Part shown: in pieces, positions 1 to 8,877 of the stretch
Layout: the number at the start of each line of letters is the position of its first letter
Numbering within the stretch: the stretch's first letter is position 1
Assembly: GCA_002224055.1 (NCBI GenBank)
Contig: AZLU01000154.1
Span: forward strand, 49,532-73,596
Direction of reading: 5' to 3'
Origin: Pezizomycotina sp. ARF18
Lineage: Eukaryota > Ascomycota
DNA length: 24,065 nucleotides
The notes under the pieces: generated by a model
What the model saw: only the letters and a program-made list of their open reading frames with translations
Databases searched by the model: none
What the model was told of the DNA's origin: nothing
Program-made: the position numbers and the translations under genes

Positions 1-907
1 ACTTGTATCGCTTTTTCATTTCAAATTCGTCACGTATTTCCTCCATATCAATTATTCGGCCGTACTGTGTGCTGGTTAGTGAACTTGCTCCACTTCCTTG
101 CTCTTTTTTTTTTTTTGCCCTCTCTTTGATTTGGTTTTTCTTTCCTTGCCTTTCTCTCTCATAGTTGCGGAGTTTTAGAAACAGTTGGGGGACCATGAGC
201 GATCATGATGTTAAAGCTGGGGCAAATTTTTCCGCCGTATTGATATTCCTAAATTGCTCTTTTATCACCTTGGGTTCAACCGTGAAGGTGTATCGTAATT
301 GATTTTTCCTTCACTTTGATGTGTTTTTCCTTTTTATATAATATATATATATATATATAAATTATTCTTTTCATTACTCTCCTTGATTCTTCACCCCCAC
401 TTACTTTTAGTTTCGTTTCGTTTCGTCTTTTCTTATTATCAACTCGTCGTTTAAATTCTCATCTATTCATTTCGTTTCCTCTTTTCCTGTTCTATGCTCT
501 ATATCAGTATGTTATCACTTTACTGTCCTTATATTTAACAAAGGGAAGAATTACGATAATTTATTTTCGCCTTTGGGCTTCGGAAATAACTCGAGCTTTA
601 CAGCTGCTGACTTCTACCGCCGCCGCAAATCCGCGATTCAAGTACACAATTCAGCACATATGATCATTTTAGTCTTCGAACTTTTTATCTTTGTTAGTTG
701 TTTCTTATTTTAATGTTAATGTTATCTCCAACTAGCCCCACTCCTATTTTTACGCTATCGTAAATTTTGTACAAAGTACACTGTAGACGAACACGCTTCT
801 CTTCTATTTTTTTCCCATTCGCCCGCATTTTCTGACCTGTCTGCCACGCTGTCTGATTAATGGCCTTTTTTTTTTTTTTTTTTTTATTCAGGGCAAAGAG
901 TCTGCTG
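1..907. other. AT-rich intergenic DNA, no gene supported
   Basis: No reading frame here has family resemblance or convincing splice structure. The stretch is pyrimidine-rich on the + strand and holds a (TA)n tract at about 336-359, three tandem GTTTC units near 411-425 and a T20 run at 866-885. A minus-strand open frame covers 694-1050, but it runs through the T20 run as a poly-lysine stretch and overlaps the better-supported + strand exons that begin at 908. The last few hundred bases are probably the promoter and 5' leader of the 908-1448 gene. Confidence 0.5.
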
Positions 908-1448
908 ATGGCGGTAAGATCCCCAGTAATAATATAATCATAAAATACGCTCGTAGCTAAGAAATATAAAATAATAGCAAAGTAGAATAAGCTCGGAAGC
1001 AGAACCCTTACACTACTTGTTGGGTTCTTCGGGAGCGTTCTGCTGAGCAAGGTAAATATTTCTACGTCCAGCGGAGTTGGAATTTTCGTCCGATCTTTTT
1101 CAACGCACTGTCAAGACCAGGAGTACCAACAGAATCCTGTTGTCTATACAAGTTATCACGCTAAGAAATATTATGACGCTGTGGGCATTGGCTCCGTACG
1201 TGATGCTACTGATACCAACTGTTCTCTATCAGAAGGGAGGGAAGCTGAACTGTAAAAGAAGATCACATGTAAACAATATATACTTAAGTATATAATTGTC
1301 TCATAGCGTGTGCAAAACGTGTAGAAATACAAATAGAGCCATTCGAAACCACCGGGGAAAAAAAAGACGAGAGCCAACTGCTCGCGGAATCAAAAGAAGA
1401 AATAGGAACAAACCTATTCTGCGAACGTTCCATCCTACTTATATATGA
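908..1448 (+). CDS. Small unidentified spliced protein, about 110 aa
   Basis: I do not recognise this protein. The model is four exons: 908-913 (ATG GCG), 1003-1051, 1116-1251 and 1307-1448. Introns are 914-1002 (GTAAGA donor, CAG acceptor), 1052-1115 (GTAAAT, AAG), and 1252-1306 (GTAAAA, TAG; only 55 nt). The exon lengths total 333 nt, exactly 111 codons ending in TGA, with no frame correction needed, unlike the recognised genes around it. The protein starts MANPYTTCWVLRERSAEQ. Its middle contains NPVVYTSYHAKKYYDAVGIG, then a CKTC motif near residue 66, and the last 35 residues are strongly basic (Arg/Lys), ending HPTYI. No signal peptide or membrane segment is evident. The AAG acceptor, the very short first coding exon and an alternative open frame in the A-rich last exon are the weak points. 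Confidence 0.4.
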
Positions 1449-1860
1449 ACAAAATATCCTTAAAAAAAAAAAAAAACGTCGCAATGAGTCCTAGTAATAT
1501 ATTCTTTATTTTTTGACACCTTTCATCTGCAACTTATACATTGAGAACAGAGTGGCATGTCCTCTAGTTAAGTTGATGATATTGATTGAGCGGCATTTAA
1601 TTTAAAATCAGAGGTCACCGCCTCAATAGGCTTAAGCCGTTCATCAGAAAGGACTTTATAGTATACTTAACTGCTGCACTATTCTCGCCACAAAAACAAA
1701 GACAAGAATTGTAATCCCTAATTATTATTTTCAGTTTGTCGATAAAACTTCAAGGGCGGGGAAAAACATCCGCGGAGGGCTTAACCTTAGACATTCCATT
1801 TACTGCAGATACACTTAACTTAGGCAATTGGCTACCCTGCAGTATTAACTTTAAAGCAGT
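1449..1860. other. Intergenic region upstream of the CofD-like gene
   Basis: AT-rich spacer with an A14 run near 1461-1474. An open frame without an ATG crosses 1736-1960, but only its last part (from about 1910) is coding. The 5' portion shows no family resemblance. This probably holds the terminator of the small upstream gene and the promoter of the CofD-like gene; I see no specific regulatory motif. Confidence 0.4.
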
Positions 1861-4099
1861 ATGCGACATTGTCAGCACCCGGAGCCTTCGGTCAAGGAGC
1901 AAACGGATCGGGAACGGTGTAGTGTTTATTTCAGGGGAACTGCCGCTAACAGTCTGGTAAGTCTTTAAAACTTGTTAGCCCATCCCCCATCGGAAGCACG
2001 TCGGAGGCACGCCGAGCGACTGTCACTCATTCTGATCCAGGGGAAGGGGAGAGAAGAATTGAGGATCCCGGATCACATCTCAGAGAGCTCTTCGCCAATA
2101 TCTGAAAAACTATGGAACCCCACACTTTTTTTTATTTATTATTTACATACTTAAGTATTATTTATTTTCTTATTTTTTTTTTTATTTCTTTTTTTTTCGA
2201 AAAGAGGGATATAGACGTATGGTTTAGGAAAGTATAAGCTAAAACCGACTTAACGCAGGTCGACGTGTTTAAGAGGTTAACTGAGCGGGAGACAAGGAAG
2301 CCTGTTACGCTTTCTTCGTTATCGCAATCACGGATAATGGAGGTAAGCTCAAGTCCAAAAAAATATCTGTTTGAAGTCACCACATAACACTGGTGGATCA
2401 CGCTGAAAGACGTTCGCAATACTATAGGTTCCACATCTGAAATAATTCGTGAGTTTACTGAGTAGCTAGCAACGACAGTGGCATCGAGCTTTGTACAAGC
2501 TGCCTTGTGCGCAATTTCAGGGAAGCTAATGTGCATTTCTCGGCATCTTGTCCTTTGAAGGAGTTCTCGTGGTAAGTGCTCTGTTTATCGCCCAAACTCA
2601 CCTAATTTGCTTTTGGCTGATATTATGTACCTTTTGGTGTATAAGGTCCGGGTATGGTGATCTTAGGTCACGTCTCATTCGATTGGTACCTGACGACGCG
2701 GAAGATGCCGAACGAACGGCCATCAAACGGCTTCTAAGCTATCGGTTACCAGACTCGCAACACCAGGCGAGGCACGAGTGGAACGACATTGTGGAGGGAC
2801 GCATGAATACTGGCGCGGCATTTCCGGTGAAAAGAGGGAGGTCCTGAGGAGCTTCTGATCATTGTTCGTATAAAAAAAAGGGCCCGGTTTGTATATCTAA
2901 TCGTCGACCTGATCTTTTACTTACATTTATCAAGGTAAATTCGGAAATCACCAAGAGAGCACGGCCGTCATCGTCTTTCAACTTCCAGCTAGCATCGCTT
3001 GGCAATCTTTTTCCTGACCGGTTGCCGCTTATTCTTCGGTTCCCTTGAATCGGCAATCTTTTTGTTCAAGCAGATAACATCGGGTCCGGAGAACATCCAC
3101 GTTCTTCCGGCTCTGAATTCGAATTTCACGCACCACATCGCCGCAGGGCTAGGAAACGGCCATGTCATCGCCGGCCAGAACCAGATATCTCACCCGAGCG
3201 AGGATGTTCCCGGCTTGACGCCGCTTTCGTTTGCCGGGCCCTTCAGCGGGCCATAACACCGGACCCCTTCCGGTTCGCTGCCAGCCAGCAGCTCCTTACA
3301 GACGGAGCAACCTTCGTCCCCTGCACGACGACGAGAAGACGTTGAAGATGCGAACCTTCCGGTTCCTTACCGAGCCTTCGCAAGAGTGGAATCGTCTTCG
3401 CTAAAGATATCGAAGCTGAGCTCCCCGCCAGGATTGAACGGCTGTGGTATATCAATCCTTACGGCCAGGAGATACGCCCGAGCGCGAATCCCAGGGTCAT
3501 CTCGTCTATCAGGGAGGCGGAGACGCTCGTCTATAGCATCGGCTCGCTCTTTACAAGGTAAATCTTCGGGAAAACCCATGCGTACAGAGTGGAAGCTACT
3601 TTTTTCTTACTATCTTTGCTCCGTTTATAGTATCATCCCTTGCCTCGTCCTCCGCGGAGTTGGCGACGCCGTCGCAAACTCACCGCTCAAGTACAAGATT
3701 CTCCTTCTCAACGGCTCTTTCGACCGGGAGATAGACCTGGATTAGACTATACAGCTTCGATTTCATCCGGGCAATCACACGGGCATGTATGGAAAGCCGC
3801 GGCGTCCCCACTTTCTTGCCAACTGGCGAACCCCGGGAGATCGTAGACTCCGAGTACCGAAGATACGTCACCCACGTCGTCTACCTCGAAGGGAAGGAGT
3901 CCCCAGGTCAACAAGGCGCAGCTGAAGTCGTTGGGCATCGAGAGCTTTAAGGCCATGGTCGCCTGAACCGGAGGGGAAAGGTATGCTGTACGATATTCCC
4001 GCACTCCAGCAGACTCTCGAAATGATACTGGGAAGAACGGTCAGGCAAAGGCGCCAGACATTAGACTTTGGGAATAAACTAGAATATATATCTTTTTGA
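1861..4099 (+). CDS. CofD-like / UPF0052 family protein (fungal, YNL011C-type), frame broken
   Basis: Family match: the CofD/YvcK-like fold (UPF0052), named after archaeal 2-phospho-L-lactate transferase; the reaction of the fungal members is not known. The exon model is 1861-1956, 2259-2342, 2428-2448 (21 nt), 2561-2571 (11 nt), 2646-2867, 2935-3557 and 3631-4099, about 500 aa. Key motifs in order are VVFISG-GTAANSL/VDVF at the N-terminus, ITDNGG/STSEIIR across two introns, then PG-MGDLRSRLIRLVPDD, LTGCRLFFGSLESAIFLF, NFTHHIAAGL, VIAGQNQISHPSE, YSIGSLFTSIIPCLVLRGVG, a FDFIRAITRAC helix and the C-terminal EGKGMLYDIPAL. The frame shifts repeatedly (for example GGGGG read as GGGG near 1935, GGG as GG near 2656, and shifts near 3024, 3260, 3737, 3905 and 3965). 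ATG 1861 is chosen because it opens the short leader before the nucleotide-binding loop. The N-terminal exon is the least certain part; the family assignment is firm. Confidence 0.88.
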
Positions 4100-4366
4100 T
4101 CTTTCCTTCTACTTCGTTGTGTATACTGCCTAGTCCAAAATGGAATGTTTATAGTGTATAATATTAAAGCGAATTTCCTTCGGTAATTGTTCATGGAATA
4201 GTTTTAATTATTTTTTTGTGGTCGCTTATGCTTAAACCATAGAGGGTGGTAACTGCATGAATGTCCTTTACAAAAAAAGCTGCGGCAATTGAACAGTAAA
4301 GGGTATCTGTGGTCATTAATGATATTCTGAGGGCACCGATGATCAGAAAGGAGTTTGATTCGTCTC

Positions 4367-4804
4367 CTAGCGTGGCAGCTTTTTCCTCTCGCGGACGGAC
4401 GGTTCGAAATCTCCGGGCCCTTTCCCATCAGTCGGTAAGTCCCAAGTCCTCCAAGCGGTTCGTGAGAACGCTGCTGAGCTCTGGTTATACCGAAAGCAGC
4501 TGTAACAAGGGGAATTTTTATATCAGATATATGTCAGATCGGAATGGAATTATAATTCAGGCGTTGCGGAAAGAATTATGTATATACCATGTGATCGGGA
4601 ATAACTGTCACATGCTCGTCAACAAATTCTTCGAAAGCGACTAATATCGAGTCACGTAGGGAAGGGAGAAAAAAAAAAGATATTACCGTCATCTTCGTCT
4701 TCTGGGTTCAGTGGCTGATACTGCGAGGCACGAAATATTACGTCGAAGGGGATTTTGTCACGGCAAAATTCCTCGAAGAACTCGACGAACCGAAGTTCGC
4801 GCAT
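4367..4804 (-). CDS. Small unidentified spliced protein, about 94 aa
   Basis: I do not recognise this protein. Reading the minus strand, exons are 4804-4687, 4640-4588 and 4480-4367. Introns are 4686-4641 (GTAATA...TAG, only 46 nt) and 4587-4481 (GTATAT...CAG). Exon lengths sum to 285 nt, 95 codons with a TAG stop, all in frame. The N-terminus reads MRELRFVEFFEEFCRDKIPF and continues with an acidic stretch (NPEDEDD) and FEEFVDEHVTVIPDHM; the tail is basic. An alternative ending exists: one lost base near 4386 would switch to an open frame running on to about 4202 through a hydrophobic NSFLIIGALRISLM segment. The gene converges on the CofD-like gene and is divergent from the uS14 gene. A + strand open frame (4309-4644) overlaps it and carries its own GTAAGT donor at 4435, so strand choice is not certain. 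Confidence 0.38.
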
Positions 4805-5062
4805 GTGTTACATAGCTAGTAGAAAAGGAAGAAGAGACAAAAGTTCAGCGTGGCTCGAGTGAGAGAGGGGGAGGGAGACGGCGACTGGAGGCCCTTTCGA
4901 GCTTTCGAAGTGGATCTTACTTGCGGTTGGAATCTCTCGACTAGTGAGTAAGTATGCCCAGGATATTTGTTAGTATATCCATGAGCTTAATTGGAATCAG
5001 ACGGATAGAAAAGAAAGGAATATATCAGATTGGTCATGTATTCTTTTTACCATCCTTTTGTG
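4805..5062. other. Divergent intergenic region, left half
   Basis: Lies between the 4367-4804 minus-strand gene and the uS14 gene. On the minus strand a plausible 5' UTR intron ends with CTACTAG just before the chosen ATG at 4804. A purine-rich GAGAGAGGGGGAGGGAGA block sits at about 4860-4878. No coding sequence is supported. Confidence 0.3.
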
Positions 5063-5438
5063 TTTTTTTTTTTTTTTTGTTTGTTTGTTTGTTTATTTGG
5101 CGGTTGACGAGCTGCTAATGTTTGACGTTTGAAGGTTTTAGTTTAAAAGTCGGGGCCGGCAGGGTTAGGGTGTTGTCGGCGCGTACCACCTAAGAAAAAA
5201 AAAAAAAAAAAGGTAAAAGGAATTAGACCAGAAAAGTCTTGGCAATCACTACGTGCTTCCTTTTCTTTTTTGCTTCTTTTTCTCTTTTTTTTATCTCTCG
5301 ATAAGGGTTTCCTTGCCCTAAAGTAAAAAAAAAAAAAAAAAAAAAGAAAGAAAACAGAAAAAGAACAAAAAATTTTTTGACCCAGCCTGTCAAGCTTCTA
5401 TCTATAGCAGAATTTCCTTTTCTTTTTTTTTTTTTTTT
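5063..5438 (+). promoter_or_regulatory. Poly(dA:dT)-rich upstream region of the uS14 gene
   Basis: The sequence shows T16 at 5063-5078 followed by a (GTTT)n stretch to about 5096, a second A-run near 5193-5210, A21 at 5325-5345 and T16 at 5423-5438, all within 700 bp of the uS14 start. Known biology: rigid poly(dA:dT) tracts exclude nucleosomes and are common in fungal ribosomal protein promoters. That these tracts act as the promoter here is inference; I do not see a certain factor-binding site. Confidence 0.4.
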
Positions 5439-5554
5439 GCAAGTCACAGCCAAATTCCATCCATTCCTTCATCCCTCCTAACCATCACCAATCCTCAAAG
5501 AACCCCCCGACATTCTCACGGTTACGATCGCCCCAAGCTCCACAGTCTTCCAAG

Positions 5555-5700
5555 GTACGAACCCGATACTTACACACCGTCGACAAAAGGAACTGCCTCG
5601 CCGACGTTGGTTTTATTTTCAAAAGATCATCTTGTTTTGCAGCCTTGGGGGAAATATTCAAGTAGCTAATTATTGGGACCTTGGGGTTTTTCTCTTTTAG
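5555..5700 (+). other. Probable 5' UTR intron of the uS14 gene
   Basis: A GTACGA donor at 5555 follows CCAAG, and a pyrimidine tract ending TCTCTTTTAG finishes at 5700, preceded by a GCTAAT branch-like site near 5665. The remaining 63 nt leader to the ATG at 5764 is pyrimidine- and A-rich with no upstream ATG. Leader introns are frequent in fungal ribosomal protein genes. RNA reads would be needed to confirm it. Confidence 0.4.
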
Positions 5701-5763
5701 AACCCACCAAGCCTTTCTTTCGTCAACCTCCCCGACTAAACAAAAACATTCAAAACCGCCAAC

Positions 5764-6107
5764 ATGGCTCACGATCAAGTTTGGTACTCGTCCTAGGACC
5801 TACGAAAGGCAGCCGCTCCTGGTACGCATATACTTCACGACCTATATTATATTCCGTTTATCTTTTGCAAGAGCTGGTAGTTGGAAAAACAAAAAGGAGG
5901 GGAGAAGGAGGGGAACGAAAGCAATATCCGATTTCTGCTGGTGCGAAGGGGGAAATATTGAGGGAGCTTCGTGCTAACTTCTCTTTCTAAAATTACAGCC
6001 GTGTCTGCACCCACAAGGCCGGTCTCATCCGCAAATACGGCTTGAACATCTGCCGTCAGTGCTTCAGGGAACGCTCAAAGGATATCGGTTTCACCAAGAA
6101 CCGGTAA
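5764..6107 (+). CDS. rps29: 40S ribosomal protein uS14 (Rps29), frame broken in exon 1
   Basis: Small-subunit ribosomal protein that binds one zinc ion and sits in the 40S head. Exon 1 is 5764-5821 and exon 2 is 5999-6107; the intron 5822-5998 has a GTACGC donor, a GCTAAC branch site near 5972 and a TTACAG acceptor. The start reads MAHDQVWYS, then PRTY, KGSRSC, and exon 2 supplies [20 protein letters not shown] and the end GFTKNR. The two CxxC pairs (CRVC, CRQC) form the zinc site. Corrected length is 56 aa, exactly that of the family. Exon 1 needs three frames: one CG unit is missing near 5790 (CGCG read as CG) and two G residues are missing near 5804-5809. Exon 2 is intact. Identification is certain. 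Confidence 0.96.
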
Positions 6108-7232
6108 AGGAGGGACGAAGGATTGTTTATCATGGTTTTCTTTATTTCTTTTCAAATCTTAATGTTATTTGCTCCAAGGGTGTAATGGAGTGCTGGGAAC
6201 GTACGATGGAAAATATACTACGACATTAATAATCTCTCTATATTTGGCGGACCGGAAAATTAAAACGGCCGGGCGATACGATACGAATTCCGAATTGAAG
6301 TTTCCATCATCCACCTCGTTCGCTTCTTCTACGGACAATTTACTATCAACTTTCGACGTTTTTTTCGCCCTTTTTCTTCTTCTGTCTTCTTTTCATTTCA
6401 TCTTTGTGTTGTTATGGCATTTGTACTGGGATAGGCTCGGCTTATTTTATTTTATCTTACCTTCTTGAATACTACACAGTTATTCATCAACAATCAATAA
6501 CCAAGAAGCCGTCCGCCGTCTGGCATCTAGTATCTCAAGGTTAAAAGAAATACGGATCATTTCGAAATTAAGGGAATGGAAAGCCCTCGGATGTGACGTA
6601 TGAGTGGAAGTCTTGTTTCTTGGTGAAGGAAATGATATAAGGGGAGGCTGGACTATATGCAACGCAGCGCAGCGACTTATTAGGAACCTACTGTTGGCAG
6701 CTTCCGGCCATCGAGTGTGAGGATGATACATATACTTCGTTTATCATAACAATGGAAGCTGTTCGAAAGGTGCTTGCAGAATCGCCATGCCATTAATCTC
6801 GGGAGCTACTACATACTCACGAAGAAATATCGAAGAAAAGTACTTGATATTGTCCCGCTCGCGCGCCGGTGACATCTAGAAATTTTTGAGAATATTATAA
6901 TTTGAATAAATATATGAATAATAAATCTATATTTTCCCCCGACGCATGCTGGCTGGAAAAAGCGGCCGAGTACGAGATAAATCTATATCTTCTAGTTTTA
7001 CATCAATACGTATTTAATGACCAAAAAGCAGACAAGCTCTGAATTGTGCAGCTACGGAATGACTTTATGGCTCAAGCAACTGATAGTGCCAAGATATTTT
7101 GCTCTGATTATATTGGCGTGACACAAAGACAACAAATTTACCTTTCTGATTTCTCGCCTATAAAAACTTCCATTTCGAACATCAATTCCTACTCAAAACC
7201 ATCTAGACATATCAAATTACTGCGCGCGCAAC
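6108..7232. other. Intergenic region between uS14 and the J-domain gene
   Basis: About 1.1 kb, AT-rich. The first few hundred bases are the likely 3' UTR of uS14. Open frames on either strand (for example 6169-6468 + and 6480-6731 -) have no recognisable motif, no convincing splice sites and low-complexity composition. A frame beginning at 7046 continues into the J-domain exon out of register and is a shadow. The sequence just upstream of ATG 7233 is the likely promoter of the next gene. Confidence 0.4.
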
Positions 7233-8681
7233 ATGCCAGAAATCACAGAGTCGGAGGCCGCGAGATACGCTACCAGCCATGCGTCGTTCTACGAGCTGCT
7301 CAGCCTGGAGAGAAGCGCCAAAACGAGCGACGTCCGCCGCGCATACAGAAAAGCTTCGCTCCTGTATCATCCGGACAAGAATCCTGTAAGTTACGCATGC
7401 CTCTTCCAGTCATCGTCTTTCCATTTTCCCGTTTTTTGATGAAAAGCTTATAAACGATTGCTTTCATATTTCTATGTCTTAGTAGGGGCAATCGGACTGA
7501 TTTTTAAATGGGGAATCTTTTCCAAAAAAAAAATGTTACGAAAATTTCATAGGATAATCCGAAAGCCGTGGAAACGTTCCACCTTGTCACCGCAGCGCTC
7601 GATATTTTAACGGACACCGCCTCCGGAAAGCGTACGACAATGCGCTCGATGCGCGCGGCGAAGAAGCGGCGGAACGAAGCGTACGACGCGCAGCGGCGGA
7701 AGATGAAGCAGGACCTCGAGGAGCGGGAGAACCAGGCGAAGCGCGCTAAGACGGACGAGGACGAGAAGAAACGGGAGTTTGAAAGGCTGAAAGAAGAAGG
7801 TATTAGGGCGAGGATGGAGCTGGACGAGAGGAAGAGGAAGGCCGCGGAGGCCGACGCCGAGGCCGATGCGCAGAGAGCTCGCGAGGAGGGGAGCAAATGA
7901 GCGGGAACGGAACGGATCATGGAAGATGGGTCCTGCTGCTTCCGCTGCTGCTGCTGATGCTGGCGCGACGCAGACGAATTCTAGATTTTCGGAGCTGGAT
8001 AGGACGGTGCGCGTACGCTGGAAGCGGAAGGGACAAGGGGAAAGCTTCGAAAGTCGGACATGCTGCTGCTGTTCAGGCAGTTTGGACCGATCGAGGAATG
8101 CGTTCTGAAGTCTGCCGGCGGCAGCGGTGACAAGGAGAAGGATAAGAAGTATCGCACGGCCCTGGTGGTCTTCCAGGACATCACCGGCGCCCACGCCGCC
8201 GTTAAGCATAACCGCGACGAGGATCCCGATGAAGTTTGGAAATTGTTCAGAGACGTGACGTGGGCTCGTGGTAAAGAGCCAGACCTCGGCGTCAGCAGTA
8301 GTAGCAAGAAAGAAAAGTTCGATGCGGATGCGCAGGAAAATCTGATAAGACAGAGAAAAAGCAAACAACAAGATCATCTCCAAGAAGCGTTCTCGGAGAA
8401 GGATTATTTCCCTCGAGCTTCATCTCTGGGACTGCTGCCAGCTCAAGCGGACGGGTACCCACATTCTCCTCCTTTAATGCAGCGAAAGCACAAGCTGCCA
8501 ATACGTCTACCGCAGCACGGCAACCGCAGACTCATCGAACAATGACTACCAATCCATTACCATTATGAAGATGCGGCAGAGAGCAGCTGAGAAAAAGAGG
8601 TTAGCGGAAGAGATACGGCGTCGAGAAGCCGAAGAAGAGGAAGCTATGAACAATGAAATCGAAACGAAAGTAACTACGTAA
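7233..8681 (+). CDS. cwf23: J-domain + RRM splicing protein (Cwf23/DNAJC17 type), frame broken
   Basis: Spliceosome-associated DnaJ protein with an N-terminal J domain and a C-terminal RNA recognition motif, expected in the nucleus. Exons are 7233-7385 and 7553-8681; the intron 7386-7552 (GTAAGT...TAG, 167 nt) splits the J domain just after the HPD motif (LLYHPDKNP/DNPKAVETFH). After helix IV comes a long charged Lys/Glu/Arg coiled coil (about residues 75-165), then the RRM (VRVRWKRK strand, LLLFRQFGPIEECVL, YRTALVVFQDITGAHAAV), and a conserved C-terminal helix (YQSITIMKMRQRAAEKKRLA). Length is about 427 aa, usual for fungal Cwf23. Frame shifts occur near 7630 and 7652 (a lost G and a lost CG unit, which together restore frame), near 7895, at 8060 (AAAA read as AAA), near 8350 and near 8560. 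It converges with iba57, leaving 196 nt between stops. Confidence 0.92.
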
Positions 8682-8877
8682 ATAAGAAGCAGTATTTGTA
8701 CTTCATTGATCATGTACGATAAGTCGAAGCACTAAATGATACCGAGATCTGGTCACAAATAGGGCGTCTAATTTTTTTTTTTTTTTTGGTTATATGAATA
8801 TATATACATATGTTTTCAGGTGACGTGAGATTATTATACAGCATGTTACAAATATTTGGCGCACAAGTCAATTATCC

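Noticed and set aside
694-1050. 118-codon minus-strand open frame with a hydrophobic segment
   Set aside because: Contains a lysine run coded by the T20 homopolymer, shows no family match, and overlaps the + strand spliced model at 908-1448, which joins in frame.
2162-2536. 124-codon minus-strand open frame
   Set aside because: Covers exons and introns of the CofD-like gene in antisense; the + strand carries VDVF, ITDNGG and STSEII at the expected places.
7607-8383. 258-codon minus-strand open frame, the longest in the window
   Set aside because: It lies fully antisense to the J-domain/RRM coding exon, is low-complexity (Leu/Ala/Arg/Pro-rich), and has no family motif. It is a by-product of GC-rich codons on the other strand.
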